A stretch of 64,000 nucleotides of DNA from PALSA-505 sp035308365. Its GTDB lineage: Bacteria > Actinomycetota > Actinomycetes > Streptosporangiales > Streptosporangiaceae. Each line of letters begins with the position of its first letter. Position 1 is the first letter of the stretch. Below, piece after piece: positions 1 through 8,790 of the stretch. The stretch spans positions 62,001 through 126,000 of the forward strand of contig DATGGU010000070.1 in the NCBI GenBank assembly GCA_035308365.1, given 5' to 3'. Both the position numbers and the translations under genes were made by a program. The notes under the pieces are model-generated. The model searched no databases and was not told where the DNA came from. It saw nothing but the letters and a program-made list of their open reading frames with translations.

Positions 1-500
1 TCACCTCCGACAGCGGCAAGCTGCAGATGCGAGCACTCGCCGCGCCCAAGACGACCGGGCTGTGGGACGACGAGCGGGCCGAGGTCGCCGAGGCGATCGG
101 CAAGCTCGGGGGCCAGACGTGGGAGGCGGAGGGCCCGTTCGGAACCGAGCTGCGCGCCCGCGAGCCGGCCCAGCCGGGCAGCGGGGACTCCGGTATGCAT
201 ACGGCCCGTTACCTGGGCGTCGACGGTCCCCGGTGGCTGCTGTGCGCCAGGATCACCGGCCCGGCCGCCGAGGACCCGCTGATCGCCAGGCCGCTGGAGG
301 ACATCTTCGGTGACGTCGTGGTGGTACGCGGCGACCATCCTGCGCCGCCGCGCGACCAGCTCGAAATCCAGCTCCCACCGGACATGCGCGCGGCCCTCGC
401 CGAGCAGCTCGCCCAGGCCCAGGCCGAAGCCGAGGCCGAGCAGCGCCGCCACTACCCCAACCCGTTCGAGCGCGGCCCCGAGATCACCGAAACCCGCTGA
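1..500 (+). CDS. DUF3710 family protein, 3' part (5' end outside window)
   Basis: The reading frame is already open at the left edge (codons from base 3) and stops with TGA at 498-500, so the true start lies outside the window. The visible 166 or so codons match the C-terminal part of the actinobacterial DUF3710 family: a TSDSGKLQMRALAAPK-like strand, then a WLLCARITGPAA core, then an acidic, Ala/Glu-rich helical tail (AEQLAQAQAEAEAEQ). The family has no established biochemical role. In many actinomycetes it sits just before a small OB-fold gene and TrkA genes, as here. An internal ATG at 27 is not a likely start because the conserved frame continues upstream of it. Confidence 0.8.
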   Translation, partial: TSDSGKLQMRALAAPKTTGLWDDERAEVAEAIGKLGGQTWEAEGPFGTELRAREPAQPGSGDSGMHTARYLGVDGPRWLLCARITGPAAEDPLIARPLEDIFGDVVVVRGDHPAPPRDQLEIQLPPDMRAALAEQLAQAQAEAEAEQRRHYPNPFERGPEITETR

Positions 501-599
501 CCCACGCACCCCGCCCGCAAGCAGCAGGTGTCCGTTTAGTTATCGCAGAGTTAACACAAGAACGCGCCTAGCCGGCCTTTCAGCCGCTAACGTCCTGCC

Positions 600-857
600 A
601 TGACACGCGACACAACGGTCGCGGCGGCCGGTGAAAGGCCGATTTCGCGAGTGAATGGCAATCTTGCCTCGGTACGCAGCCGCCCGGCCGGCCTGGAGGC
701 GGAGCTGGATGACGGCTCGGGCGTGCTGCGCCTGGTCTGGATGGGCCAGCGCCGGATCACCGGCATCGAGCCCGGCCGCGGCCTCGTGGTCGAGGGCCGC
801 GTCGGCATCCAGCGCGGCCGCAAGACCATGTACAACCCGCGTTACCGGCTGACCTAG
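600..857 (+). CDS. OB-fold nucleic acid-binding domain protein
   Basis: This 85-residue protein is essentially one OB fold. A short leader (GERPISRV) is followed by strands reading NLASVRSRPAGLEAELDDG, VLRLVWMGQRRITGIEPGR and VEGRVGIQRGRKTMYNPRYRL. The final NPRY.L is typical of the small actinobacterial OB-fold proteins encoded next to DUF3710. These are assumed to bind nucleic acid, but that is family inference. Relatives usually carry 30-40 extra N-terminal residues, so this copy is short. ATG at 600 is the only sensible start; no strong ribosome site precedes it. The relatives' usual DUF3159 neighbour is missing and trkA genes follow on the opposite strand. Confidence 0.8.
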   Translation: MTRDTTVAAAGERPISRVNGNLASVRSRPAGLEAELDDGSGVLRLVWMGQRRITGIEPGRGLVVEGRVGIQRGRKTMYNPRYRLT

Positions 858-860
858 CGC

Positions 861-1520
861 TCACGTCCCCGACAGCAGCTCGGCCAGCTGGTCTTCGACG
901 TCTTCGTTGGTGACGAAGAGCAGTTCGTCGCCTGCTTCGAGCGGGTCGTCGTCGTGCGGCACGATGACCCTGCCTTCGCGCAGGATGGCAACCAGGGCAG
1001 TGTCGACCGGCCAGTCGATGTCGCCGACCCGCTGCCCGGACAGCGGGGCGTCCGATGCCATGGTCAGCTCGACGAGGTTGGCGTCGCTCTGCCGGAACGT
1101 CATCAGCCGGACCAGGTCGCCGACGCTGACCGCCTCCTCGACCAGGGCCGACAGCAGTCTGGGCGTAGACACGGCCACGTCGATTCCCCATGATTCGTTG
1201 AACAGCCACTCGTTCTTCGGGTGATTCACCCGGGCGACGACCCTGGGCACCCCGTACTCGGTCTTGGCCAGCAGCGAGACGACGAGGTTCACCTTGTCGT
1301 CACCGGTGGCGCAGACGACCACGTTGCAGCGCTGCAGCCCGGCGTCGTCCAGCGAGGATATCTCGCAGGCGTCGGCCAGCAGCCACTCCGCCCTGGGCAC
1401 GCTGTCCACCTTGATGGCCCTGGGGTTCCGGTCGATCAGCAGAACCTCGTGCCCATTGTCCAGCAGCTCGGTGGCGATCGACTTGCCCACCGCACCGGCT
1501 CCGGCGATCGCGACCCGCAT
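861..1520 (-). CDS. TrkA family potassium uptake protein (CeoC-like)
   Basis: A 219-residue cytoplasmic regulatory subunit of a Trk/Ktr-type K+ channel. Residues 1-120 form an RCK_N Rossmann domain with the NAD-binding loop MRVAIAGAGAVGKSIATEL and the strand-end acid VLLIDRN. Residues about 140-215 form a TrkA_C domain ending DELLFVTNEDVEDQL. It begins with ATG at 1520, overlapping the stop of the second TrkA gene by one base, so the two are co-translated. Paired single-RCK genes are the actinobacterial ceoB/ceoC arrangement. No TrkH/TrkG membrane subunit is in the window. Nucleotide binding by the intact Gly-rich loop is inferred from the family. Confidence 0.88.
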   Translation of the reverse strand: MRVAIAGAGAVGKSIATELLDNGHEVLLIDRNPRAIKVDSVPRAEWLLADACEISSLDDAGLQRCNVVVCATGDDKVNLVVSLLAKTEYGVPRVVARVNHPKNEWLFNESWGIDVAVSTPRLLSALVEEAVSVGDLVRLMTFRQSDANLVELTMASDAPLSGQRVGDIDWPVDTALVAILREGRVIVPHDDDPLEAGDELLFVTNEDVEDQLAELLSGT

Positions 1521-2185
1521 CAGTGGCCTCCCTCGGCACGCTTGGCGAACGTGGCGGCGATCCGTTCCAGGTCGCTTTCCACCGCTATCACGTGCACCAG
1601 ATCACCCTCCTGGAGCACGGTGGCCGGCTCGGGCAGCAAGGCGTGACCGAGCCGGGAGATGAACGCGACCCGGGCACCGGTGGACTGCTCAAGAAATTTC
1701 ACCTTCTCGCCGAGCCACCGGTCGGAGTAGGCGACCTCGGCCAGCACGACCTTCCCGGTCGGGTCCCGCCAGAGCGACTCGGCGCCGTCCGGCATCAGCG
1801 TGCGCAGCATCTGGTCGGCGGTCCACCGCACGGTCGCGACCGTCGGGATGCCGAGCCGCTGATAGACCTCGGCCCGGCGCGGATCGTAGATCCGGGCCGC
1901 GACCCGCTCCACCCCGAACGACTCCCGCGCCACCCGGGCGGAGATGATGTTGGAGTTGTCACCGCTGCTCACCGCCGCGAACGCATCGGCTTCCTCGATG
2001 CCGGCCTCGATGAGCACGTCTCTGTCGAACCCGTAGCCGGTGATCTTCCTGCCCTTGAACCCCGAACGGAGCTTCCGGAAGGCGTCGACGTCCTGGTCAA
2101 TGACGGCTACCGAATGGCCCTGATCTTCGAGAATGTGGGCAAGCGTCGACCCCACACGGCCACAGCCCATGATCACGATATGCAA
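1520..2185 (-). CDS. TrkA family potassium uptake protein (CeoB-like)
   Basis: A 221-residue TrkA/RCK protein, first gene of the two-gene trkA operon. The N-terminal Rossmann domain has the loop MHIVIMGCGRVGSTLAHIL followed by VAVIDQD. The middle contains NSNIISARVARE, and a TrkA_C domain closes the protein (LQEGDLVHVIAVESDLERI). It is expected to bind NAD(H) or ATP in the cytoplasm and gate a TrkH-type K+ pore. The ATG at 2185 is preceded on its own strand by GGAGGGGA, a good ribosome site. The reading frame overlaps the next trkA gene by one base. Roughly 170 bases separate it from the divergent methyltransferase gene. Confidence 0.88.
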   Translation of the reverse strand: MHIVIMGCGRVGSTLAHILEDQGHSVAVIDQDVDAFRKLRSGFKGRKITGYGFDRDVLIEAGIEEADAFAAVSSGDNSNIISARVARESFGVERVAARIYDPRRAEVYQRLGIPTVATVRWTADQMLRTLMPDGAESLWRDPTGKVVLAEVAYSDRWLGEKVKFLEQSTGARVAFISRLGHALLPEPATVLQEGDLVHVIAVESDLERIAATFAKRAEGGH

Positions 2186-2356
2186 CGGCTGTCCCCTCCG
2201 GTGATTGCGCTGCCCGCCAACGGTAGTCCCTCTGCCCGGTGTACGGTATTCCCTCCGGCCAGCTAGCTGAGACCCGGGATACCGGATCCTGTCTTAGGCC
2301 ATAGGCTCGACGATGATGAAAACTTTTCCGCTTCCTTACGATGCGGGCTGGACCCG

Positions 2357-3565
2357 GTGCTCGAACTGACCGTAACGGAGGTGGCCCACGGCGGCTGGTG
2401 CGTGGCCCGGATCGCCGGCGCCGGGCCGGACGCCTCCGAGCAGGATCAGGGCAAGGTCGTGTTCGTCCGGCACGCGCTCCCCGGCGAGCGGGTCCGCGCC
2501 AAGGTGACGAGCAGCACGGCGCGGTTCGCCCGCGCGGACGCCATCGAGATCATCGAGCCCTCGCCCGGCCGGGCCGAGCCGCCCTGCCGCTACGCCCGCC
2601 CGGACGGCTGCGGCGGCTGCGACCTGCAGCACGCGACGCCGGCCATGCAGCGCACGCTGAAGGCGCGGGTCGTCGCCCAGCAACTGCGCCGCATCGCCGG
2701 AATCGAGCGCGAGGTCGAAGTGGAGGAACTGCCCGGCCCCTATCTGGGCTGGCGCACCAGGGCCGGTTTCGCCGTAGCTCCCGGCGGGGTGGCCGGGCTG
2801 CGCAAGCACCGCTCACGTGAGATCGTCGCCATCGACGACTGCCTGATCGCCCACCCGCTGGTGCGCGAGGCCGGTGTGCCGCACCAGCGCTGGCCCGGCG
2901 CCCAGTCGGTCGAGGTGACCGTTTCGCCGGGATCAGGGGAACGGTCGGTCACGGTGAAGGGACGCGGCCCCATCGCCCAGCCGGGCCGCCGCCGCTTCCT
3001 CACCCAGCACGCCGCCGGCCGGACCTGGCGGGTCAGCAACGGCGTGTTCTGGCAGGTGCACCCGGCCGCCGCCGGCACACTGGCCGCCGCGGTGCTGGCC
3101 GCACTGGACCCGCGGCCGGCCGGCGTCGCGCTCGACCTGTACTGCGGCGCCGGCCTGTTCGCCGGCGTGCTGGCCGCGGCTGTCGGCCCGTCCGGGCTGG
3201 TCATCGGGGTAGAGTCCGACGTCGCTGCGGTGCGTGACGCCCGCAAGAACCTGGCCGCCTACCCGCAGGCCCGGATCCACCGCGGCGACGCCACCGGCGT
3301 CCTGGAGCGGCGCGGCCTGGGCGGCGCCAGCCTGGCCGTCCTCGACCCGCCCCGGACCGGGGCCACACCCCGGCTGGTCGAGCTGCTCGCCGCCCCCGGC
3401 GGCCCGCTGCGCCGGATCGCCTACGTCTCCTGCGACCCCGCCACCCTGGCCCGCGACATCGCCGCGTTCGCCGGCCTTGGCTGGCAGCTCACCGCCCTGC
3501 GCGCCTTCGACGCCTTCCCCATGACCCACCACGTCGAGTGCCTGGCCACCCTGATCCGCCGCTAA
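2357..3565 (+). CDS. TRAM-domain class I RNA (uracil-5-)methyltransferase
   Basis: A 402-residue RumA/TrmA-family SAM-dependent RNA methyltransferase. An N-terminal TRAM beta-barrel (residues 1-60) is followed by a cluster-binding CRYARPDGCGGCDLQH motif near residue 78. The C-terminal methyltransferase domain has the SAM loop LDLYCGAGLFAG. Catalytic motif LDPPRTGA and the nucleophile loop VSCDPATLARD lie at about 330-365. The family methylates C5 of uridine in rRNA or tRNA; the target of this member cannot be read from sequence. GTG at 2357 gives LELTVTEVAHGG, the usual family N-terminus. It follows the divergent trkA pair, a common actinomycete order. Confidence 0.88.
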   Translation: MLELTVTEVAHGGWCVARIAGAGPDASEQDQGKVVFVRHALPGERVRAKVTSSTARFARADAIEIIEPSPGRAEPPCRYARPDGCGGCDLQHATPAMQRTLKARVVAQQLRRIAGIEREVEVEELPGPYLGWRTRAGFAVAPGGVAGLRKHRSREIVAIDDCLIAHPLVREAGVPHQRWPGAQSVEVTVSPGSGERSVTVKGRGPIAQPGRRRFLTQHAAGRTWRVSNGVFWQVHPAAAGTLAAAVLAALDPRPAGVALDLYCGAGLFAGVLAAAVGPSGLVIGVESDVAAVRDARKNLAAYPQARIHRGDATGVLERRGLGGASLAVLDPPRTGATPRLVELLAAPGGPLRRIAYVSCDPATLARDIAAFAGLGWQLTALRAFDAFPMTHHVECLATLIRR

Positions 3566-3588
3566 CCTCCGGCTGAACCTGACCGAGG

Positions 3589-4638
3589 ATGATCTCCAGG
3601 TTTGCGGGCCGGGCCGATGAGTGCCATGGTGAATCGGTGGCTCCAGCAGCCTCCATGACCCCCAGAGCCAAGCTCGTCGTAGCCTTGGCCGTCGTCGGCG
3701 CGATCCCGCTGACCACCGGGGTGCTGATCTGGGCCATCGGCTCAGTCATGGGCATAGGCTTCCACGGCGGCTGGAACGGCGTCGCCGGCACCGGGAGGAT
3801 AATCGCACTCGCCGGCCTGCTGCCCGGCCTGGTCATGATCGTCCTCGCCGCCTCAGGACGCCGCGAAATGATGCGCGCCCGGCCCCGCAACCAGCCCGCC
3901 CCCGCCCCCGCCCCGTACCCGCCGGAACACAACCTCCTGCCCGTGGCCCCCGAGCACCAGGCCTTCCTGGCGGACCCACCGCCGCCGGAACAGGTTCCAC
4001 CATCAAGCATGGCCTACCCGTCACCAGCGGAACCGCCGCCGGTCGAGCGCGGTGCGCCGCCCGGTGAGCCGCCGCCGGGAATGGCGTACGGACCACCTGG
4101 GGAGCCGCCGGGCATGGCCTACGGGCGACCCGGGGGACCGCCGGGCATGGCCTACGGCCCGCCCGGTGAGCCGCCGCCGGTGGAGCGGGGTGCGCCGCCC
4201 GGGCAGCCGCCGCCGGGCATGGCCTACGGGCCGTCCGGTGAGCCCTATCCACCGGATCACCCGGTGCCACCGAAGGACGCCGGCACATACCCTCCGGCCC
4301 GGCGGCCATGGCCGGCGCCGGGGACGTTCGGGACCGGCGGGCCATCCGATGGTCAGCCGCACTACGCCGACCCTGCCCTGCCCCCCTATCCGGCCCAGCC
4401 GGACGACACCTATCCGGGCTTCCCGGCCGGCCCGGGGACGCCCTTCACCGTCATCCCGGAACCGTTCGGCACCGGCCCGCAGCCAGCACCGGGCCATCCG
4501 CCTCCGGGCCACGGCGGCCCGCCGCCAGCCGGCGATGACTGCCCCGGCTTCCACCGGGAGCGCGGCTTCCCCGTCCCGCCACAATCGCGTGGGGAGGGCG
4601 GCTATCGCCAGTTAGCGGCCCCGGAAGAGTGGTGGTGA
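3589..4638 (+). CDS. Proline-rich membrane protein with PPGMAYG repeats
   Basis: I do not recognise a family. The product has two hydrophobic segments near the N-terminus (about residues 29-50 and 67-86), then a basic stretch (GRREMMRARPRN). A cytoplasmic or surface tail of about 250 residues follows, very rich in Pro, Gly and Glu. The tail holds four or five copies of PPGMAYG(P/R) and two copies of EPPPVERGAPPG, seen as imperfect 30-60 base DNA repeats between about 4010 and 4240. Such tails act as flexible linkers or SH3/WW-type ligands elsewhere; no function is claimed. The start is uncertain: ATG 3589, GTG 3637 and ATG 3655 are in frame, and 3655 begins just before the first membrane segment. 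Confidence 0.6.
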   Translation: MISRFAGRADECHGESVAPAASMTPRAKLVVALAVVGAIPLTTGVLIWAIGSVMGIGFHGGWNGVAGTGRIIALAGLLPGLVMIVLAASGRREMMRARPRNQPAPAPAPYPPEHNLLPVAPEHQAFLADPPPPEQVPPSSMAYPSPAEPPPVERGAPPGEPPPGMAYGPPGEPPGMAYGRPGGPPGMAYGPPGEPPPVERGAPPGQPPPGMAYGPSGEPYPPDHPVPPKDAGTYPPARRPWPAPGTFGTGGPSDGQPHYADPALPPYPAQPDDTYPGFPAGPGTPFTVIPEPFGTGPQPAPGHPPPGHGGPPPAGDDCPGFHRERGFPVPPQSRGEGGYRQLAAPEEWW

Positions 4639-4751
4639 TTGCGCGCGGCCGGTGATCGTGGTGACTTCGCCAGGAACGAGGGTTTCCGTGCGGCGGGGGT
4701 GGCTCGGCCGGGAAGAATGGTGGGGACAGCGGCGGCCGGAAGGGGATCGAA

Positions 4752-5150
4752 GTGGGCGGCAATGACCGGCTGATCGGGCTCATGCCGTTTGCGGCCAGGC
4801 TTGGGATCGTGCTGGAGTCGGCGGAGCCACGGCGGGTTGTGGGGCGGCTGGCCTGGGATGAGGCGCTGTGCACGACGGGGGGCGTGCTGCACGGAGGGGT
4901 GCTGATGACGCTGGCCGACAGCCTCGGTGGTCTGTGCGCCTTTCTCAATCTGCCGGAGGGTGCGAACACGGCCACGATCTCATCTTCGACCAATTTTCTG
5001 CGGGCGGTCCGGAGCGGCCACGTCACCGGGGTGTGTCACCCCGTACACGTCGGGCGGTCGGTGATTGTTGTGCAGACCGAGCTCCGTGACGGCGAAGACA
5101 AGCTGGCCGCGCAGGTCACCCAGGCCCAGGCGGTGCTGGCCGCGCGTTAG
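4752..5150 (+). CDS. PaaI family hotdog-fold thioesterase
   Basis: A 132-residue single hotdog-domain protein. The motif TTGGVLHGGVLMTLADSLGGL matches the PaaI/YdiI acyl-CoA thioesterase signature (HGG..M.LAD), with the helix Asp as expected catalytic acid. A following strand reads SSTNFLRAVRSGHVTG. It probably hydrolyses aryl- or acyl-CoA thioesters in the cytosol. The start is GTG at 4752, preceded by GGAAGGGGATCGAA at 4739-4752, a usable ribosome site. The gene stands alone between the proline-rich protein and the phosphoglucomutase pair, so the substrate is not suggested by context. Confidence 0.85.
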   Translation: MGGNDRLIGLMPFAARLGIVLESAEPRRVVGRLAWDEALCTTGGVLHGGVLMTLADSLGGLCAFLNLPEGANTATISSSTNFLRAVRSGHVTGVCHPVHVGRSVIVVQTELRDGEDKLAAQVTQAQAVLAAR

Positions 5151-5185
5151 GTATAGCCCCTGGGCATGACGTCGCCGGCCGTCTT

Positions 5186-5218
5186 GGTAACAGGACGGAT
5201 ATCACGGTAACGGGACGG
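5186..5218. promoter_or_regulatory. Two 13-base direct repeats upstream of the phosphoglucomutase/GH65 pair
   Basis: GGTAACAGGACGG at 5186-5198 and GGTAACGGGACGG at 5206-5218 differ by one base. They are spaced 20 bases apart, about two helical turns, 155 bases before the start of the sugar-phosphate gene pair. Same-face spacing suggests a binding site for a dimeric regulator. This is inference; no regulator gene is adjacent. Confidence 0.3.
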
Positions 5219-5373
5219 TCGCGAGGCGGGCGGCGCTAGCCTGGCTCTGGCACTCTGGGGGAGCTGGCACAGTAGAGGGGAAGGCCTTCCCGCGGGCTGC
5301 GCGACATCGGGCCGGGCATGCGTTCTCCGTGCGCCGGACGCAAAAAATTCTCATGTTGGGTGGAGAACGCTGC

Positions 5374-6114
5374 ATGCTGGGACTTCCTGATACGACGCAG
5401 GCCTGCCTGTTCGACCTGGACGGCGTCGTCACCAAGACGGCGCTCGTGCACGCCGCCGCCTGGAAACAGATGTTCGACGGTTTCCTCCGTCAGTGGGCCG
5501 CCGAGCACGGCACCGAGTTCGTGCCGTTCGACCAGGTCCGCGAGTACGACGAGTACGTGGACGGCAAGCCCCGGCTGGCCGGGACCCGCTCGTTCCTGCA
5601 GGCCCGCGGCATCGAGCTGCCCGAGGGGAGCCCGGACGACCCGCCCACCGCGCAGACCGTCAACGGGCTGAGCAACCGCAAGAACGCGCTCGTGCTCGAG
5701 CTCATCGACAAGCAGGGCGTGCAGGTCTATGACGGGTCGGTGCGCTACATCAGGGCGGTCCGCGCGGCCGGGCTGCGCACCGCCGTCGTCTCCTCCAGCG
5801 CCAATACCGTCCAGGTGCTGACCGTGGCCGGGATCGCCGGCCTGTTCGATGCCCGCATTGACGGCGTGATCGCCAAGGAGCGCGGGCTGGCCGGCAAGCC
5901 GGCCCCGGACACCTTCCTGGCCGGGGCGCAGGAACTGGCCACGCCGCCGTCCCGGGCGGTCGTGTTCGAGGATGCGCTGGCCGGGGTGGAAGCCGGCCGC
6001 GCCGGCCACTTCGGCCTGGTGGTGGGTGTGAACAGGACAGGCCAGGCGCAAGAGTTGCTCAAGCACGGCGCCAGCATCGTGGTCGACGACCTTGAGGAGC
6101 TGCTGGACCGGTGA
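5374..6114 (+). CDS. Beta-phosphoglucomutase family HAD hydrolase
   Basis: A 246-residue HAD-superfamily protein. It carries motif I CLFDLDGVVTKTALVH (nucleophile Asp and second Asp), a cap insert, motif II SSSANT, motif III Lys in GKPAPDTFLAGA, and motif IV VFEDALAGVEAG. This matches the beta-phosphoglucomutase-like branch that interconverts beta-glucose 1-phosphate and glucose 6-phosphate. The ATG at 5374 is chosen because GGAGA at 5362-5366 lies 7 bases before it; a GTG at 5329 is in frame but has no site. Its stop overlaps the GTG of the GH65 gene (GTGA). The pair works in sequence: the phosphorylase releases beta-glucose 1-phosphate and this enzyme passes it to glycolysis. Confidence 0.9.
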   Translation: MLGLPDTTQACLFDLDGVVTKTALVHAAAWKQMFDGFLRQWAAEHGTEFVPFDQVREYDEYVDGKPRLAGTRSFLQARGIELPEGSPDDPPTAQTVNGLSNRKNALVLELIDKQGVQVYDGSVRYIRAVRAAGLRTAVVSSSANTVQVLTVAGIAGLFDARIDGVIAKERGLAGKPAPDTFLAGAQELATPPSRAVVFEDALAGVEAGRAGHFGLVVGVNRTGQAQELLKHGASIVVDDLEELLDR

Positions 6115-8585
6115 GCAACGCGACGAACGGCAGGCGGCGGGCCAGGCAGCGGGGAGTGCAAGGCGTCGGCAGCGCCGCACCGGGCACCACCATGCCCGCG
6201 CCGGGCAATGGATCACCCGGTGCGATCAAGCAATCGACGTTCGAGATCGAGCCGTGGGCGATCACCGAGTCCTCGCTCAACCTCGACGTGATCGCGCAGA
6301 GCGAGTCGGTGTTCGCGCTGTCCAACGGGCACATCGGGCTGCGCGGGAACCTGGACGAGGGGGATCCGCACGGTCTGCCGGGCACCTACCTGAACTCGCT
6401 GTACGAGCTGCGGCCGCTGCCCTACGCGGAGGCTGGCTACGGTTACCCGGAGGCCGGGCAGACGATCATCAATGTCACCAACGGCAAGCTGATCCGGCTG
6501 CTGGTCGACGACGAGCCGTTCGACATCCGTTACGGCACCCTGCACTCGCACGTTCGGCGGCTCGACCTGCGGGCGGGGACGCTGACCCGCGAGGTGGAGT
6601 GGAGCTCGCCGTCCGGGGCGCGGGTGCGGGTGACCTCGGTGCGGCTGGTCTCGCTCACCCAGCGGGCGGTCGTGGCGATCCGCTACACGGTCGAGCCGGT
6701 GGACGGGCCGCTGCGGGTCGTGGTGCAGTCCGAACTGGTCGCCAACGAGGCGCTGCCCGACATGGGCAAGGATCCCCGGGTGGCCGCCGTGCTCGAGTCG
6801 CCGCTGGTCAGCGAGGAACACCTGTCGATCAGCGACGACCGGCTGGGTGCCCTGCTGGTGCACCACACCCGGGTGAGCAACCTGCGGGTGGCGGTCACCA
6901 TGGCACACGAAGTGACCGGCCCGGACAAGATGGACAAGCGCGCCGAGGCCTTCCCCGACCTCGGCCGGGCCACGGTGGCCGCGCGGCTCGGGTCGGGTGA
7001 GCGGCTGGAGATCGTCAAGTACGTCGCCTACGGCTGGTCGAGCCAGCGCACCAGGCCCGCCCTGCACGACCAGGTGGCGGCCGCGGTGGCGCTGGCCAGG
7101 CTCACCGGATTCGACGGGCTGCTCAGCGAGCAGCGCGAGTACCTGGATGAGTTCTGGGCGGGCGCGGATGTCCAGGTCGAGGGCGACCCGGAGATCCAGC
7201 AGGCGGTGCGGTTCGGGCTGTTCCACATCCTGCAGTCCGGGGCGCGGGCCGAGTTCCGGCCGATCGCCGCCAAGGGGCTGACCGGGCCCGGGTATGACGG
7301 GCACACGTTCTGGGACACCGAGACGTTCGTGCTGCCGGTGCTCACCTACACCCACCCGGAGGCCGCGGGCGACGTGTTGCGCTGGCGGCACATGACGCTG
7401 CCGCTGGCCAAGCAGCACGCGTCCGACCTCGGCCTGGCCGGGGCGGCCTTCGCCTGGCGGACGATCCGGGGCCAGGAGTGCTCGGGCTACTGGCCGGCCG
7501 GGACGGCCGCGTTCCACATCAACGCCGACATCGCCGACGCCGTGCTGCGCTACCTGGACGCGACCGAGGACACCGCGTTCGAGCAGGAGGCCGGCCTGGA
7601 GATCCTGGTGGAGACCGCGCGGCTGTGGCGCAAGATCGGCCACCACGACGCCGACGGCAACTTCAGGATCGACGGCGTGACCGGGCCGAACGAGTACAAC
7701 GCGATCGTGGACAACAACGTCTACACCAACCTGATGGCGCAGCGGAACCTGGTGGCCGCCGCCGACGCCGTGGCCAGGCTGATGGAGGTGGCGGCCGAGC
7801 TCGGCGTCACCACCGAGGAGGCGGCGAGCTGGCGGGACGCGGCCGCGGCCATGGTCATCCCCTACGACGAGCGGCTCGAGGTACACCCGCAGCACGAGGG
7901 TTTCACCCAGCACGCGCGCTGGGACTTCGCCGGCACACCGCCGGAGAAGTACCCGCTGCTGCTGCACTACCCCTACTTCGACCTGTACCGCAGCCAGGTG
8001 GTCAAGCAGGCCGACCTGGTGCTGGCCATGCACCTGCGCGGCGACGCGTTCACCCACGAGCAGAAGGTCCGCAACTTCACCTACTACGAGGCGCTGACCG
8101 TGCGGGATTCCTCGCTGTCCGCCTGCACCCAGTCGGTGATGGCGGCCGAGGTGGGCCAGCTCGAACTGGCCTACGCCTACCTGGCCGAGGCCGCGCTGAT
8201 GGACCTGCGCGACGTGCAGCACAACACCCGGGACGGCCTGCACATGGCCTCGCTGGCCGGGGCCTGGACCGCCCTGGTCTCCGGGTTCGGCGGGATGCGC
8301 ACCGAGCGCGGCACGCTGGCCTTCAACCCGCGGCTGCCGTCGGGCATCACCCGGCTGAGCTTCCGGCTGCGCTACCGCGGCCGCCGGCTGTGCGTCTCCA
8401 TCGGCAACCACCGGGTGCGCTACGAACTGCTCGACGGCGAGCCGCTCGCACTGCTGCACCACGGCGAGGAGCTGCTGGTCGGCGACAAGCCGGTGGAGCG
8501 CGAGGTACCCAAGATCATCCCGGGACCGGCTCCGCATCAGCCACAGGGCAGGGAACCGATATCACACCACCCGGCCGTCGGCTGA
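6111..8585 (+). CDS. Glycoside hydrolase family 65 disaccharide phosphorylase
   Basis: An 824-residue GH65 enzyme of the trehalose/maltose/kojibiose phosphorylase group. An N-terminal beta-sandwich (about 40-330) is followed by the (alpha/alpha)6 barrel. The barrel carries YDGHTFWDTETFVLPVL and the general-acid loop GVTGPNEYNAIVDNNVYTN, where Glu is the expected proton donor. YEALTVRDSSLSACTQS and a C-terminal beta-domain follow. It should phosphorolyse an alpha-glucosyl disaccharide to beta-glucose 1-phosphate plus glucose. Which disaccharide cannot be read from sequence; trehalose and maltose are likeliest. The first 40 residues are low-complexity and may be unstructured. The GTG start overlaps the phosphoglucomutase stop by four bases, so the two are translationally coupled. 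Confidence 0.92.
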   Translation: MSNATNGRRRARQRGVQGVGSAAPGTTMPAPGNGSPGAIKQSTFEIEPWAITESSLNLDVIAQSESVFALSNGHIGLRGNLDEGDPHGLPGTYLNSLYELRPLPYAEAGYGYPEAGQTIINVTNGKLIRLLVDDEPFDIRYGTLHSHVRRLDLRAGTLTREVEWSSPSGARVRVTSVRLVSLTQRAVVAIRYTVEPVDGPLRVVVQSELVANEALPDMGKDPRVAAVLESPLVSEEHLSISDDRLGALLVHHTRVSNLRVAVTMAHEVTGPDKMDKRAEAFPDLGRATVAARLGSGERLEIVKYVAYGWSSQRTRPALHDQVAAAVALARLTGFDGLLSEQREYLDEFWAGADVQVEGDPEIQQAVRFGLFHILQSGARAEFRPIAAKGLTGPGYDGHTFWDTETFVLPVLTYTHPEAAGDVLRWRHMTLPLAKQHASDLGLAGAAFAWRTIRGQECSGYWPAGTAAFHINADIADAVLRYLDATEDTAFEQEAGLEILVETARLWRKIGHHDADGNFRIDGVTGPNEYNAIVDNNVYTNLMAQRNLVAAADAVARLMEVAAELGVTTEEAASWRDAAAAMVIPYDERLEVHPQHEGFTQHARWDFAGTPPEKYPLLLHYPYFDLYRSQVVKQADLVLAMHLRGDAFTHEQKVRNFTYYEALTVRDSSLSACTQSVMAAEVGQLELAYAYLAEAALMDLRDVQHNTRDGLHMASLAGAWTALVSGFGGMRTERGTLAFNPRLPSGITRLSFRLRYRGRRLCVSIGNHRVRYELLDGEPLALLHHGEELLVGDKPVEREVPKIIPGPAPHQPQGREPISHHPAVG

Positions 8586-8744
8586 GGCGGGACCGCCGGG
8601 TTCGCCAGGCACCGTCAAGAAGAATTTTGATCTTAAGAAGTCCATACGGTGCTCATATTGACCACAATTACCAGCTCACCCCGCGCCAGCCTGTACAAAG
8701 TGCTTAAAATTTACGGTGTCACTTGCGCACTCGCATGCTGATAG

Positions 8745-8762
8745 CTGTAGTTGGCTCTACAG
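8745..8762. promoter_or_regulatory. Palindromic operator candidate upstream of hppD
   Basis: CTGTAG at 8745-8750 and CTACAG at 8757-8762 form a perfect 6-base inverted repeat around a 6-base centre. It ends 28 bases before the hppD start, in an AT-richer stretch (8600-8790) unlike the coding DNA around it. Position and symmetry suit a repressor site. The regulator is unknown. Confidence 0.35.
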
Positions 8763-8790
8763 GTTGCCTCGCCAGGAGAGGGGTTAGGGC

